Shown here one piece after another: positions 24,803 to 33,997 of a stretch of 44,800 nt of DNA. This stretch comes from Comamonadaceae bacterium (GTDB lineage Bacteria > Pseudomonadota > Gammaproteobacteria > Burkholderiales > Burkholderiaceae_C). The stretch lies in assembly GCA_947452785.1 (NCBI GenBank), contig CANGDZ010000024.1, positions 1-44,800 on the forward strand. Direction: 5' to 3'. The translations under genes were made by a program, and so were the position numbers. How positions within the stretch are numbered: position 1 is the stretch's first letter; each line of letters opens with the position of its first letter. The notes under the pieces were generated by a model. It saw nothing but the letters and a program-made list of their open reading frames with translations, made no database searches and was not told the origin of the DNA.

Positions 24803-25971
24803 ATTTATCTAGTTTGCGCGGCAGTGCCGCGATTGTCGGTGTGGCCACGTTTGGATGTGGCGAAGCCCCAGGTTTTTCCGAGATGGAATTGCTGGCCCGC
24901 TCCGCCCATGCGGCGGTGACCGATGCCGGCCTGAAGATGAGCGATATCGATGGCCTGTGCACCGCCAGTGTGGGTTCGACCATGTGGTCCATGCCTGTCG
25001 TCGAGTACCTGGGCATTCGCCCCACCTTCATTGACAGCACCATGGTCGGGGGCTCCAGCTTCATTGCCCATTTGCTGCCGGCCATGCACGCGCTGCAATC
25101 GGGCCAATGCAATGCGGTGCTGGTCTGCTATGGCAGCACCCAGCGCACGTCCACCTTTGGCCGGCGCGAGATCGCACAAGCGCGGCGCTGGATGGACCCA
25201 CAACCCTACGAAACGCCTTACGAGCCTTTCAATCCGCCCAGCGCCTATGCGCTGGCCGCCTCGCGCCACATGCACCAGTACGGCACCACCCGCCGTGATC
25301 TGGCCGAAGTGGCAGTGGCCGCGCGCCGCTGGGCGCAGCTCAATCCTGAAGCCTTTGTGCGTGATCCTTTGAGCATCGACGATGTGCTCGCTGCCCGCAT
25401 GGTGAGCGACCCACTGTCGGTGCGCGACTGCTGCTTGGTCACCGACGGCGGCGGGGCTTATGTCTTGGTGCGCGCCGAGCGCGCCAAAGACCTGCCGCGG
25501 CCACCGGTGTATGTGCTTGGCAATGGCACGGCGGTCTGGAACCGACAGATTTCAGCCATGCCCGATCTGACGGTGACGGCCGCCACGCAGTCTGGCCGCG
25601 AGGCCTACGCCATGGCCGGCTTGGGCGCCAAGGACATGGACGTGGTCCAGCTGTACGACGCCTTCACCATCAACACCTTGTTGTTCCTGGAAGATCTGGG
25701 CTTTTGCAAAAAGGGCGAAGCTGGGGCCTTTGTGCGTGACGGCGGGATCGCCCCGGGCGGGCGTTTGCCGGTGAACACTAACGGCGGCGGTCTGTCCTGC
25801 GTCCATCCTGGCATGTATGGCATTTTTGCGCTGATCGAAGCGGTGCGCCAGTTGCGCGGCGAGTGCGGCGCGCGCCAGGTGGCCGGGGCCCAAACCGCGA
25901 TTGCGCATGGCAATGGCGGCACCTTGTCGAGTCAATCTACCGCTGTGCTGGGCACAGCAGCCACTTTGTGA
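24799..25971 (+). CDS. Thiolase-fold protein without the catalytic Cys, Ltp2-like aldolase candidate
   Basis: A 390-residue thiolase-superfamily protein. Where a thiolase has its nucleophilic Cys there is VGGSS (residues 83-87), the catalytic His of the HDAF/NEAF loop is Tyr286 (QLYDAFT), and the GHP loop is altered to SCVHPGMYG, with His336. So it cannot work as an ordinary thiolase. This set, with a coupled DUF35 gene, is that of Ltp2-type retro-aldolases, which cleave the 17-hydroxy-3-oxo-4-pregnene-20-carboxyl-CoA of steroids with a Tyr as key residue. The likely reaction is retro-aldol cleavage of a tertiary or branched 3-hydroxyacyl-CoA. A non-catalytic subunit of the thiolase at 16731 is the alternative. 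Confidence 0.82.
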   Translation: MNLSSLRGSAAIVGVATFGCGEAPGFSEMELLARSAHAAVTDAGLKMSDIDGLCTASVGSTMWSMPVVEYLGIRPTFIDSTMVGGSSFIAHLLPAMHALQSGQCNAVLVCYGSTQRTSTFGRREIAQARRWMDPQPYETPYEPFNPPSAYALAASRHMHQYGTTRRDLAEVAVAARRWAQLNPEAFVRDPLSIDDVLAARMVSDPLSVRDCCLVTDGGGAYVLVRAERAKDLPRPPVYVLGNGTAVWNRQISAMPDLTVTAATQSGREAYAMAGLGAKDMDVVQLYDAFTINTLLFLEDLGFCKKGEAGAFVRDGGIAPGGRLPVNTNGGGLSCVHPGMYGIFALIEAVRQLRGECGARQVAGAQTAIAHGNGGTLSSQSTAVLGTAATL

Positions 25972-25977
25972 GTTGCC

Positions 25978-27138
25978 ATGATCCGAGATCCTGAAACCTT
26001 TGAAGCCTTGTTGGACTCGGTGCGCCGTTTTGTGCACGAGCGCTTGGTGCCGGCCGAAAACGAGGTCGCTGAAACCGATGAAATTCCATCTGCCATCGTG
26101 CAAGAAATGCGTGAGATGGGTTTGTTTGGTCTGACGATTCCGGAATCCTACGGCGGCTTGGAGCTGACCATGGAAGAAGAGTCGCGCTTGCTGTTTGAGT
26201 TGTGCAAAACTTCACCGGCGTTTCGCTCTGTGATCGGCACCACCGTGGGCATTGGCTCGCAAGGCATTTTGATGGACGGCACGCAGGCGCAAAAAGACTA
26301 CTACCTGCCCAAGCTGGCCACCGGGGAGTTGATGGCTTCGTTTGCCTTGACCGAACCTGAGGCTGGCTCCGACGCAGCCTCGCTGCGCACCACCGCCATC
26401 TTGGACGGGGAGCACTATGTGGTGAACGGCACTAAGCGTTACATCACCAATGCGCCGCACTCGAGTATTTTTACTTTGATGGCTCGCACCAACCCCAAAG
26501 ACAAAGGGGCGTCTGGCGTCTCGGCCTTCATTGTCGACGCCAAGTCGCCGGGCATCAGCCTGGGCAAGATCGACAAAAAAATGGGTCAAAAAGGCGCGCA
26601 CACCTGCGATGTGATTTTTGACAACGTGCGTGTGCCGGCCGCCAACCTGATTGGTGGCCAAGAAGGTCGGGGTTTTAAAACCGCGATGAAGGTGCTGGAA
26701 AAAGGTCGCATCCACGTGGCCGCTGTGTGTGTGGGCGTGGCCCAGCGCATCTTGGACGACGCGCTGCGTTATGCCGTCGATCGAAAGCAGTTTGGCCAGT
26801 CGATTGGCGACTTTCAACTGGTGCAAGCCATGCTGGCCGACAGCCAAGCCGAACTCTATGCTGCTGAGTGCATGGTGATCGATGCCGCGCGCAAGCGTGA
26901 CGAAGGTCGTGCCGTGGCCACCGAAGCCTCATGCTGCAAGATGTTCGCTTCCGAAATGTGTGGCCGTGTGGCCGATCGGGCGGTGCAGATATTGGGCGGC
27001 GCCGGCTATGTGGCCGACTATGGCATTGAGCGCTTTTACCGCGACGTGCGTCTGTTCAGGCTGTACGAAGGCACGACCCAAATCCAGCAACTCATCATTG
27101 GCCGCAACATGATGCGCGAGGCCCGGGCGGCGCGTTGA
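25978..27138 (+). CDS. Acyl-CoA dehydrogenase (second of three)
   Basis: A 386-residue acyl-CoA dehydrogenase. It has SFALTEPEAGSDAASLRTTA, the KMGQKGAHTCDV beta-domain strand, RKQFGQSIGDFQLVQAMLAD, QILGGAGYVADYGIERFYRD and the C-terminal LYEGTTQIQQLIIGRN. In this last motif Glu364 is at the catalytic-base position of MCAD/SCAD-type enzymes, so it is fully equipped, unlike the other two dehydrogenases in the island. It starts 6 bp after the thiolase-like gene and belongs to the same transcript. Chain length preference cannot be read; electrons should go to ETF. Confidence 0.93.
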   Translation: MIRDPETFEALLDSVRRFVHERLVPAENEVAETDEIPSAIVQEMREMGLFGLTIPESYGGLELTMEEESRLLFELCKTSPAFRSVIGTTVGIGSQGILMDGTQAQKDYYLPKLATGELMASFALTEPEAGSDAASLRTTAILDGEHYVVNGTKRYITNAPHSSIFTLMARTNPKDKGASGVSAFIVDAKSPGISLGKIDKKMGQKGAHTCDVIFDNVRVPAANLIGGQEGRGFKTAMKVLEKGRIHVAAVCVGVAQRILDDALRYAVDRKQFGQSIGDFQLVQAMLADSQAELYAAECMVIDAARKRDEGRAVATEASCCKMFASEMCGRVADRAVQILGGAGYVADYGIERFYRDVRLFRLYEGTTQIQQLIIGRNMMREARAAR

Positions 27139-27174
27139 GCCCCGGCTTTAGATTCAGAACAACAAGGAGACTTT

Positions 27175-28152
27175 ATGCGCATGATCACCCGCCGCAAGGC
27201 TTTGGCATCGCTCGGCGGTTGGGCGGGAATGACCCTGACCGCCGGCTCGGCCCTGGCACAACCCGTATTTCCAAGTCAAACGATCAAATTGATCGTGCCT
27301 TACCCTGCGGGTGGAGCGACCGATGCCTTGGCCCGCATGGTGGCGCAAAAGATGCAAGACAGCTGGCAGCAAACCGTGGTGGTGGAAAACAAGCCCGGCG
27401 CGGGCGGCACCATCGGCGCCAACCAGGTGGCCAAAGGGCCGGCCGATGGCTACTCCGTGCTGTTCACCATCGTGGCCCTGTTGCAGCAAATGTCGCTGAT
27501 GAAGCTGCCCTACGATCCGATCAAAGACTTTGCGCCCATCAGCCGTGTGGCCATCAGCCCCAGTGTGTTCGCGGTCAACGCGAGCATTCCCGTCAACAAC
27601 CTGGCCGAATGGATCAAGTTGGTTAAAGCCAATCCTGGCAAGTACAGCTTCGGCACCTACGGCCCTGGCACATCGGCCCACTTGCAGGGCGAGCTGTTGA
27701 ATCTGCAGACCGGCATGGACATGTTGCATGTGCCCTACCAAGGCGCAGCGCCCTTGGTTACCGCCATGCTCGGGGGTCAACTCACCAGCGCCTTTTTGGA
27801 TGCAGGTTCCTCGCGTCAACACTTTCCCAAGTTCAAGTTGCTGGGTGTGACGGGCAGCGAGCGCTTGTCGTGGCTGCCGCAGTTACCGACTCTGAAAGAG
27901 CAGGGCCTGAGTTCGTTTGAACCCTTGGGTTGGTTTGGTTTGTTCTTGCCTGTGGCCACGCCCAAACCGGTGGTGGATAAATTCTCTGTCGAAATTCAGC
28001 GTATTTTGAAATTACCCGAGGTGCGTGAAAAAATCGAGGCCATGGGCTTGGTGCCGGGCGGAGAATCACAAGACACGTTTGCCAAGGTCATCAAGTCCGA
28101 TGCGGAGGTGTACGCGCACATCATTCGCGACGCCAAGATCACGCTGAACTGA
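27175..28152 (+). CDS. Bug-family tripartite tricarboxylate transporter receptor (first)
   Basis: A 325-residue periplasmic solute receptor of the Bug/TctC family. The signal region MRMITRRKALASLGGWAGMT with a twin-arginine-like RRKAL is followed by an AQP cleavage site. The mature part has the family signatures IKLIVPYPAGGATDALARMV, VVVENKPGAGGTIGANQVAK and GYSVLFT. AAGGAGA precedes the ATG. Bug receptors bind small carboxylates in the periplasm; TctA/TctB membrane partners are not in the window. Position after the second acyl-CoA dehydrogenase suggests that it senses or delivers the acid that the cluster degrades. Confidence 0.93.
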   Translation: MRMITRRKALASLGGWAGMTLTAGSALAQPVFPSQTIKLIVPYPAGGATDALARMVAQKMQDSWQQTVVVENKPGAGGTIGANQVAKGPADGYSVLFTIVALLQQMSLMKLPYDPIKDFAPISRVAISPSVFAVNASIPVNNLAEWIKLVKANPGKYSFGTYGPGTSAHLQGELLNLQTGMDMLHVPYQGAAPLVTAMLGGQLTSAFLDAGSSRQHFPKFKLLGVTGSERLSWLPQLPTLKEQGLSSFEPLGWFGLFLPVATPKPVVDKFSVEIQRILKLPEVREKIEAMGLVPGGESQDTFAKVIKSDAEVYAHIIRDAKITLN

Positions 28153-28168
28153 ATCCAGGAGAAATGCC

Positions 28169-29155
28169 ATGACTTTTGCATCCCCACTTTCACATTCGCG
28201 CCGCAGATCTTTATCGGCGTGGTGCTTGACCCTCGCAGTTTGCGGCACTGGAGCTTTCGCCCAAAACGCCTCTGCCCCTGTGAAGCTGATCGTGGGGTAT
28301 GCCGCTGGTGGCCCCGTGGATGCCGCAGCGCGGGTGTTTTCACCGGTGTTCAGTCGTGAGTTGGGTCAGCCGGTGATTGTGGAAAACCGGGTCGGTGCCG
28401 GTGGTGCGGTGGCCGGTCAAACGGTGGTCAAATCTGCGCCCACCAGTGCGGAGTTGTTTTTTGCTGCCAGTCCGACCATGACCATCAGCCCGCATGTGCT
28501 CAAAGCCATGACCTTCGATCCGCTCAAAGACTTGGCGCCCCTGGCCCCTATCTTGAGCTACGCCAATGTGCTGGTCATCAACCAGAATCAGCCTTTTAAA
28601 ACCTTGCCAGAGCTGGTGGCTTATGCCAAGGCCAATCCGGGTCAGCTGGCTTATGGCTCAGCTGGCATGGGCGCGTCCAACCACCTCAGTGGTGAGTTGT
28701 TTGCACGCCGCGCGGGCATCAGCATGACCCACGTGCCCTACAAGGGCAATGCGCCGGCCATGACCGATGTGATGGGCGGGCAAATTCAAATGATGTTTGA
28801 CATCGTGGGTGGTGCCAAGTCGTATATCGATGGCGGCAAGGTACGACCTTTGGCGGTCACCTCCAAAGAGCGCAACCCGGTGCTGCCGCAGCTGCCGAGC
28901 ATGTCGGAGCTGGGCGTTCGTGACTATGACGTGGGCGGCTGGTATGGCCTGTACGGGCCTTTGGGCATGAGCGCAGAGCTCAGTCAACGCATTGCCGCAG
29001 CCACTGCGCGGTCTTTGCAAGACCCGGACTTGCGCAAGCGCTGGGTGGACCAGGGCTATGTGATCTGGAATGCCAAGGTCAGCGACCTGACTGAGCGGAT
29101 GCGGCGCGAACACGCACTGTGGGCCGAAGTTACCAAGGGCATGACCTTTGAATGA
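28169..29155 (+). CDS. Bug-family tripartite tricarboxylate transporter receptor (second)
   Basis: A 328-residue Bug receptor directly after the first (16 bp gap; AGGAGA before the ATG). The N-terminus HSRRRSLSAWCLTLAVCGTG ends in AFAQ, a signal-peptidase site. Family signatures: VKLIVGYAAGGPVDAAARVF, PVIVENRVGAGGAVAG, DPLKDLAPLAPI and MTHVPYKGNAPAMTDVMGG. The two tandem receptors differ clearly in sequence, so they probably bind different acids and are not a recent duplication. No transporter membrane subunits are encoded alongside. Confidence 0.93.
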   Translation: MTFASPLSHSRRRSLSAWCLTLAVCGTGAFAQNASAPVKLIVGYAAGGPVDAAARVFSPVFSRELGQPVIVENRVGAGGAVAGQTVVKSAPTSAELFFAASPTMTISPHVLKAMTFDPLKDLAPLAPILSYANVLVINQNQPFKTLPELVAYAKANPGQLAYGSAGMGASNHLSGELFARRAGISMTHVPYKGNAPAMTDVMGGQIQMMFDIVGGAKSYIDGGKVRPLAVTSKERNPVLPQLPSMSELGVRDYDVGGWYGLYGPLGMSAELSQRIAAATARSLQDPDLRKRWVDQGYVIWNAKVSDLTERMRREHALWAEVTKGMTFE

Positions 29156-29191
29156 CACCCGGGGATGAAGGGCTTGCATACACTTCCGTCT

Positions 29192-30700
29192 ATGAACCTT
29201 ATCCATCACCTTTTTGACCAACGCGCAGCGCAGACTCCAGACCATCCCTTTTTACTTTTGCAGGACGGCGTCATCACCTTGGGGGCTTTGGCGCGGATGG
29301 TGGATGCCTTGGAGGCGGAGTTGGGCGGCGCTGGTGTGCGCACCGGCGATCGGGTGCTGGTGGCGGCCGAGAATTGTCCTGAGCATGTGGCGTTGATCTT
29401 GGCCTGCAGCCGCGTCGGGGCCTGGGCTTGCGGCGTCAATGCCCGCATGACGGGCACTGAAATGGCCGGATTTGTGCGCAAAGCCGATGCGCGGGTGGTG
29501 TATTTCACCTGTTCCGTTTCCTCTGCCGCACGGGACCACGCGGCGTCATACAACACGCTGCCCAGTGTATTGCCCGGCCTGCTGCGCAGCCTGGTGAATC
29601 CCTTGGCCACCGTGCAAGAAGGGGCCTTGGGCAAAGCCGTGGCAGCGATCATTTTCACCTCCGGCACCACCGGTCAACCCAAGGGGGTGATGCTCACGCA
29701 TGCCGGCTTGCTGCAGTTTGCGCAGGTGTCCGCCACCTCGCGGCAACTCACGGCAGCAGATCGCTCATATGCCTATTTGCCCATGACCCATATTTTTGGC
29801 TTGGGCACGGTACTGATGGCTTCGCTCTATGCCGGAGCAGGCCTGGTGATGCGCAGCCAATTTGACCCGAAAGATGTTTTTGATGTACTGGCCCACCAAG
29901 GCGTAACGCAATTGCAAGGCCCACCGGCCATGTTCACCCGCTTGCTTGCCTGGCTGGACAGCCAAGGCATCACCCAACCCGTCGCCCCCGATCTGCGCTA
30001 TGTGTACACCGGTGCCGCGCCCTTGGACCTGAGCCTTAAGCGAGCGATCGAGGCGCGCTTTGGCCAGCCGCTGCATCACGGCTATGGCCTGTCTGAATAT
30101 GCGGGCGCACTCACCCTGTGCACACTGGGTCAGTGGCGGGACGACACCAGCGCCGGCTATGTGGTGGACGGCGCGCAACTGCGCATTGTGGACAGCCAAG
30201 GCCAGGACCTGCCGCGCGGCGAGACCGGTGAGATATGGATGCGCGGCTTGGGCCTGATGCCGGGCTATTTTCGCGATCCCGAGATCACCGCCCAGGTTAT
30301 ACAACCCGGCGGCTGGTATGCCAGCGGCGACTTGGGGCGGCAAAGCGAAGACGGCGCCTTGCAGGTTGTGGGGCGCTTGAAAGAAATGATCATTCGCTCG
30401 GGGTTTAACGTGTACCCGGGCGAAGTGGAAGCAGTGCTGCTGGGCTTTGCGGGCGTTAAAAATGCGGCTGTGGTGGGGCGCACCTTGGCCGATGGAAATG
30501 AAGAAATCATGGCCTTCGTTGAAGCACAGGCGGGTGCAACCATCGATCTGACCGCCTTGCACGCCCATGCCCACGCGCAACTGGCGCCCTACAAGCGCCC
30601 CTCGGTGATCCATCAAGTCCCTGTGATGCCCATGACCCTGAGTGGCAAAATTCTGAAACGTGAATTAATCGATCAATTCACGAAAGCCGAATATGACTAA
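29192..30700 (+). CDS. AMP-forming acyl-CoA synthetase (third of three)
   Basis: A 502-residue ANL ligase. Motifs: P-loop FTSGTTGQPKGVMLTH, HGYGLSEYAGALTL, WYASGDLGRQSEDGALQVVG, RLKEMIIRSGFNVYPGEVE and the catalytic Lys in TLSGKILKREL. I start at the ATG at 29192 (MNLIHHLFDQRAAQTPDHP, normal for the family). An ATG at 29165 adds nine residues and cannot be excluded; neither has a clear ribosome site. Its 3' end overlaps the next gene by 8 bp. It heads the sub-cluster 29192-35356 and may activate a dicarboxylic or short branched acid handled by the hydratase and transferase that follow. Confidence 0.91.
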   Translation: MNLIHHLFDQRAAQTPDHPFLLLQDGVITLGALARMVDALEAELGGAGVRTGDRVLVAAENCPEHVALILACSRVGAWACGVNARMTGTEMAGFVRKADARVVYFTCSVSSAARDHAASYNTLPSVLPGLLRSLVNPLATVQEGALGKAVAAIIFTSGTTGQPKGVMLTHAGLLQFAQVSATSRQLTAADRSYAYLPMTHIFGLGTVLMASLYAGAGLVMRSQFDPKDVFDVLAHQGVTQLQGPPAMFTRLLAWLDSQGITQPVAPDLRYVYTGAAPLDLSLKRAIEARFGQPLHHGYGLSEYAGALTLCTLGQWRDDTSAGYVVDGAQLRIVDSQGQDLPRGETGEIWMRGLGLMPGYFRDPEITAQVIQPGGWYASGDLGRQSEDGALQVVGRLKEMIIRSGFNVYPGEVEAVLLGFAGVKNAAVVGRTLADGNEEIMAFVEAQAGATIDLTALHAHAHAQLAPYKRPSVIHQVPVMPMTLSGKILKRELIDQFTKAEYD

Positions 30701-31598
30701 ACCCCAGCCCGCAGTTCATTCCACCCTTGATGCTGAATTGGTTGAGCAGCTGCGCAGTTGGGAAGGCCGCACAGAAACCGTGAACGATGAAATGAGCGCG
30801 GCACCCCTGCGTGGCCTCACGGCCTTGCTGGACCGAGACGATGCCTTGCCTGTGCATGGAGCCGCGCTGCCCCCTTTGTGGCATTGGCTGTATTTTTTAC
30901 CGCAAGCGCGGCAAAGTCAGATCGGCGCCGACGGTCATCCTTTGCGTGGAGGCTTTTTACCGCCTGTGCCGCTGCCCAGGCGCATGTGGGCCGGTGGCCA
31001 GTTCCGATGGAACTTGGATAACCCGCTGCGGGTGGGCGATACCGCGCAAAAACATTCACGCATTGCCTCTGTCAAGCACAAGTCAGGTCGCACCGGCGAT
31101 CTGCTGTTTGTCGAAGTTGAACATGCTTTCCACAACGCCCAGGGCCTGTGCCTGACGGAAACCCACGACATCGTCTACCGCGCCGCGGCCGTGCCCGCCA
31201 TCGCCGGCGCACCCGAAGTGGCGCCCACAAGGGCCGAAACCGATGCCCCTTGGCAGCGTGAATTTGTGCCCGACCCGGTGGCCTTGTTTCGTTATTCGGC
31301 GCTGACTTTCAACGGCCACCGCATCCACTACGACCGCAGCTATGTCACGCAAGAAGAGGGCTACCCCGGCCTGGTGGTGCACGGTCCTTTGATCGCCACC
31401 TTGCTGGTCGATCTGCTGCGCAGGCAGTTGCCGCTGGCGCGTGTGGCCTCGTTCCAATTTCGCGCCGTGCGCCCCACCTTTGACCTTCATACCTTGTGCC
31501 TGAACGGCAGACCTTGTGCCGATGGCCGAACCATCGACCTCTGGGCCAGCGACCATGAAGGCTGGCTCACCATGCAGGCGCAGGTCTCACTGGCCTGA
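30693..31598 (+). CDS. HTD2-type hydratase (mesaconyl-C4-CoA / itaconyl-CoA hydratase-like)
   Basis: A 301-residue double-hotdog hydratase. The N-terminal half is FAS1-like (PLWHWLYFLP, then GFLPPVPLPRRMWAGG), and the C-terminal half carries the hydratase pattern YSALTFNGHRIHYDRSYV with Asn207, His209 and His212, then EEGYPGLVVHGPL with His230. This organisation is that of HTD2 3-hydroxyacyl-thioester dehydratases, mesaconyl-C4-CoA hydratase of the 3-hydroxypropionate bicycle and itaconyl-CoA hydratase (Ich/RipB). The class III CoA-transferase at 32798 would supply the CoA thioester, as Ict/Mct do. No citramalyl-CoA lyase is in the window, so the exact substrate stays open. Confidence 0.85.
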   Translation: MTKPQPAVHSTLDAELVEQLRSWEGRTETVNDEMSAAPLRGLTALLDRDDALPVHGAALPPLWHWLYFLPQARQSQIGADGHPLRGGFLPPVPLPRRMWAGGQFRWNLDNPLRVGDTAQKHSRIASVKHKSGRTGDLLFVEVEHAFHNAQGLCLTETHDIVYRAAAVPAIAGAPEVAPTRAETDAPWQREFVPDPVALFRYSALTFNGHRIHYDRSYVTQEEGYPGLVVHGPLIATLLVDLLRRQLPLARVASFQFRAVRPTFDLHTLCLNGRPCADGRTIDLWASDHEGWLTMQAQVSLA

Positions 31599-31626
31599 AA
31601 TCTGATCACTGAAGACGAACCCACCC

Positions 31627-32787
31627 ATGCACCACACACCTGACCAATACCAAGACATCCGAGACGCCGTGCGCGCCCTGTGCGCTCAGTTCCCTGACGA
31701 GTACCACCGCAAGGTCGACGAAAACCGCGCCTACCCCGAAGCGTTTGTGGATGCGCTCACCAAGGCCGGCTGGATGGCGGCGCTGATTCCGCAGGAATAT
31801 GGCGGCTCGGGCCTGTCCATGGCCGAGGCCTCGGTCATCATGGAAGAGATCAACCGCTCAGGCGGCAACTCGGGTGCCTGCCACGGCCAGATGTACGTGA
31901 TGAATTCCATCGTGCGCAGCGGCTCGGATGCGCAGAAAAATACGCTGCTGCCCAAGATTGCCACAGGCGAGTTGCGCATCCAGTCCATGGGCGTGACCGA
32001 ACCCACCACCGGCTCAGACACCACCAAGCTGAAAACCACCGCTGTGAAGAAAGACGGCCGCTGGGTCATCAACGGGCAAAAGGTTTGGATCTCGCGCATC
32101 CAGCACAGCGACCTGATGATCTTGTTGGCACGCACCACACCGGCAGACCAAGTCAAGCGAAAATCCGAAGGCCTGTCTTGCTTCTTGATCGATCTTAAGA
32201 CCGCGATCGGCAACGGCCTGACCGTCCGTCCGATCTTGAACATGGTGAATCACGAAACCAATGAGCTGTTTTTCGACAACCTTGAAATTCCCGAAGACGC
32301 GTTGCTGGGCCAAGAGGGCCAGGGCTTCAAGACCTTGCTCGACGGCCTGAACGCTGAGCGCACGCTGATTGCGGCCGAATGTATCGGCGATGGTTACTGG
32401 TTCATTGACCGCGCTCGCAAATACGCCAATGAACGCGTGGTGTTCGGTCGCCCCATTGGGCAAAACCAGGGCGTACAGTTCCCGATCGCCGATGCGTTCA
32501 TTGAATTGGAAGCCGCGAATTTGATGCGCTGGAAGGCCTGCGAAAAAATCGACGCGCTGCAAAACGCCGGTGCTGAAGCGAATATGGCCAAGTACCTGGC
32601 GGCCAAGGCCAGCTGGGAAGCAGCCAATGTGTGTATGCAAACGCATGGCGGCTTTGGCTTTGCCTGCGAGTACGACATCGAGCGTAAGTTCCGCGAGACG
32701 CGTCTGTACCAGGTGGCGCCGATTTCGACCAATATGATCTTCAGCTACGTGGCCGAGCACATCCTCGGCCTGCCTCGTTCGTTTTAA
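31627..32787 (+). CDS. Acyl-CoA dehydrogenase-like protein (third), no YEGT glutamate
   Basis: A 386-residue acyl-CoA dehydrogenase-family protein. FAD and substrate segments are present: QSMGVTEPTTGSDTTKLKTT, VWISRIQHSDLMILLAR, NERVVFGRPIGQNQGVQFPI and MQTHGGFGFACEYDIERKFR. At the C-terminus the usual YEGT catalytic motif is replaced by YQVAPISTNMIFSYVAEH, so the Glu is absent there. This variant end is seen in a group of dehydrogenases found next to CaiB-type transferases. It may use another base, or catalyse a decarboxylating or non-standard desaturation. The gene sits between the HTD2-type hydratase and the CoA-transferase. Confidence 0.9.
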   Translation: MHHTPDQYQDIRDAVRALCAQFPDEYHRKVDENRAYPEAFVDALTKAGWMAALIPQEYGGSGLSMAEASVIMEEINRSGGNSGACHGQMYVMNSIVRSGSDAQKNTLLPKIATGELRIQSMGVTEPTTGSDTTKLKTTAVKKDGRWVINGQKVWISRIQHSDLMILLARTTPADQVKRKSEGLSCFLIDLKTAIGNGLTVRPILNMVNHETNELFFDNLEIPEDALLGQEGQGFKTLLDGLNAERTLIAAECIGDGYWFIDRARKYANERVVFGRPIGQNQGVQFPIADAFIELEAANLMRWKACEKIDALQNAGAEANMAKYLAAKASWEAANVCMQTHGGFGFACEYDIERKFRETRLYQVAPISTNMIFSYVAEHILGLPRSF

Positions 32788-32797
32788 GGTGAACACG

Positions 32798-33979
32798 ATG
32801 ACCCGACCGCTGGACGGCATCACCGTCATCTCGCTCGAACACGCGATTGCCGCGCCGTTTTGTACACGGCAACTGGCCGATCTGGGCGCGCGCGTCATCA
32901 AGGTCGAGCGCCCCGGCGTGGGCGACTTTGCCCGGGCTTATGACACGCGGGTGCGCGGCCAGGCCTCGCACTTTGTCTGGACCAATCGCTCCAAAGAAAG
33001 CCTGACCTTGGATCTGAAACATCCTGACGCGATGGCGGTGTTGCATCTATTGCTCAAAGACGCCGATGTGCTGGTGCAAAACCTGGCTCCCGGCGCGGCG
33101 GCGCGCATGGGTCTGTCGTTTGAGGCACTCAGCCCCGCACACCCCAAGTTGATTGTGTGTGACATCTCAGGCTACGGCGAAGACGGCCCTTACCGTGACA
33201 AAAAAGCCTATGACCTGTTGATCCAAAGCGAGGCGGGTTTGCTGTCTATCACTGGCACGCCCGAAGAACCCTCCAAGGCCGGCAACTCCATGGCGGACAT
33301 TGCGGCGGGCATGTATGCCTATACCAACATCTTGTCGGCGATTCTGCTGCGCGGCCGAACAGGGCAGGGCAGTCACATCGATGTGTCCATGCTCGAAGCC
33401 TTGGGCGAATGGATGGGTTATCCGCTGTACTACGCCTTTGAAGGCGCCGAGCCGCCGCCGCGCAGCGCCGCCTCGCACGCCAGCATCTACCCCTATGGCC
33501 CGTTTGCTGCGGGCGATGGCGGCACGGTCATGTTGGGCTTGCAAAATGAGCGTGAGTGGAAAGTGTTTTGCGAAGGCGTGCTGGGCGATGCCGCCTTGGC
33601 CAGTGATGCGCGCTTTCACACCAACGCCTTGCGCAACCAGCACCGCGCCGACCTCAAAGCGTTGATTCATTCGGTATTTGCGAAGTTGACGACGGCCGAG
33701 GTGGAGGCGCGTCTGGACACAGCGCAGATCGCCAACGCCCGCATGAACGACATGGCCGGCGTGTGGGCGCACCCGCAACTGCAAGCCCGCCAACGTTGGC
33801 AGACCGTGGCTTCGCCCGCGGGGGATATTTCCGCCTTGCTGCCGCCGGGGCGCAATAACCGCTACGACTACCGCATGGACGCCGTGCCCGCCGTGGGTCA
33901 ACACACCGAGGCGATCTTGCATGAACTGGGGCTGGACGCTGCGGCCGTGCAGGCCTTGCGCCAAGCCCAAGCCATTTGA
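32798..33979 (+). CDS. CaiB/BaiF class III CoA-transferase
   Basis: A 393-residue class III CoA-transferase. The N-terminal GITVISLEHAIAAPFCTRQL, ISGYGEDGPYRDKKAYDLL and the nucleophile region NSMADIAAGMYAY with Asp167, matching the catalytic Asp of formyl-CoA transferase, are present; the racemase-type GHDLNY is not. So it should move CoA from a donor such as succinyl-CoA to a carboxylic acid. AAGGTG lies six bases before the ATG at 32798; a GTG at 32789 overlaps that site and is less likely. With the hydratase at 30693 it resembles the transferase-hydratase pairs for itaconate (Ict-Ich) or mesaconate (Mct-Meh). Confidence 0.9.
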   Translation: MTRPLDGITVISLEHAIAAPFCTRQLADLGARVIKVERPGVGDFARAYDTRVRGQASHFVWTNRSKESLTLDLKHPDAMAVLHLLLKDADVLVQNLAPGAAARMGLSFEALSPAHPKLIVCDISGYGEDGPYRDKKAYDLLIQSEAGLLSITGTPEEPSKAGNSMADIAAGMYAYTNILSAILLRGRTGQGSHIDVSMLEALGEWMGYPLYYAFEGAEPPPRSAASHASIYPYGPFAAGDGGTVMLGLQNEREWKVFCEGVLGDAALASDARFHTNALRNQHRADLKALIHSVFAKLTTAEVEARLDTAQIANARMNDMAGVWAHPQLQARQRWQTVASPAGDISALLPPGRNNRYDYRMDAVPAVGQHTEAILHELGLDAAAVQALRQAQAI

Positions 33980-33997
33980 AAAAATCAAGGAGATGCT

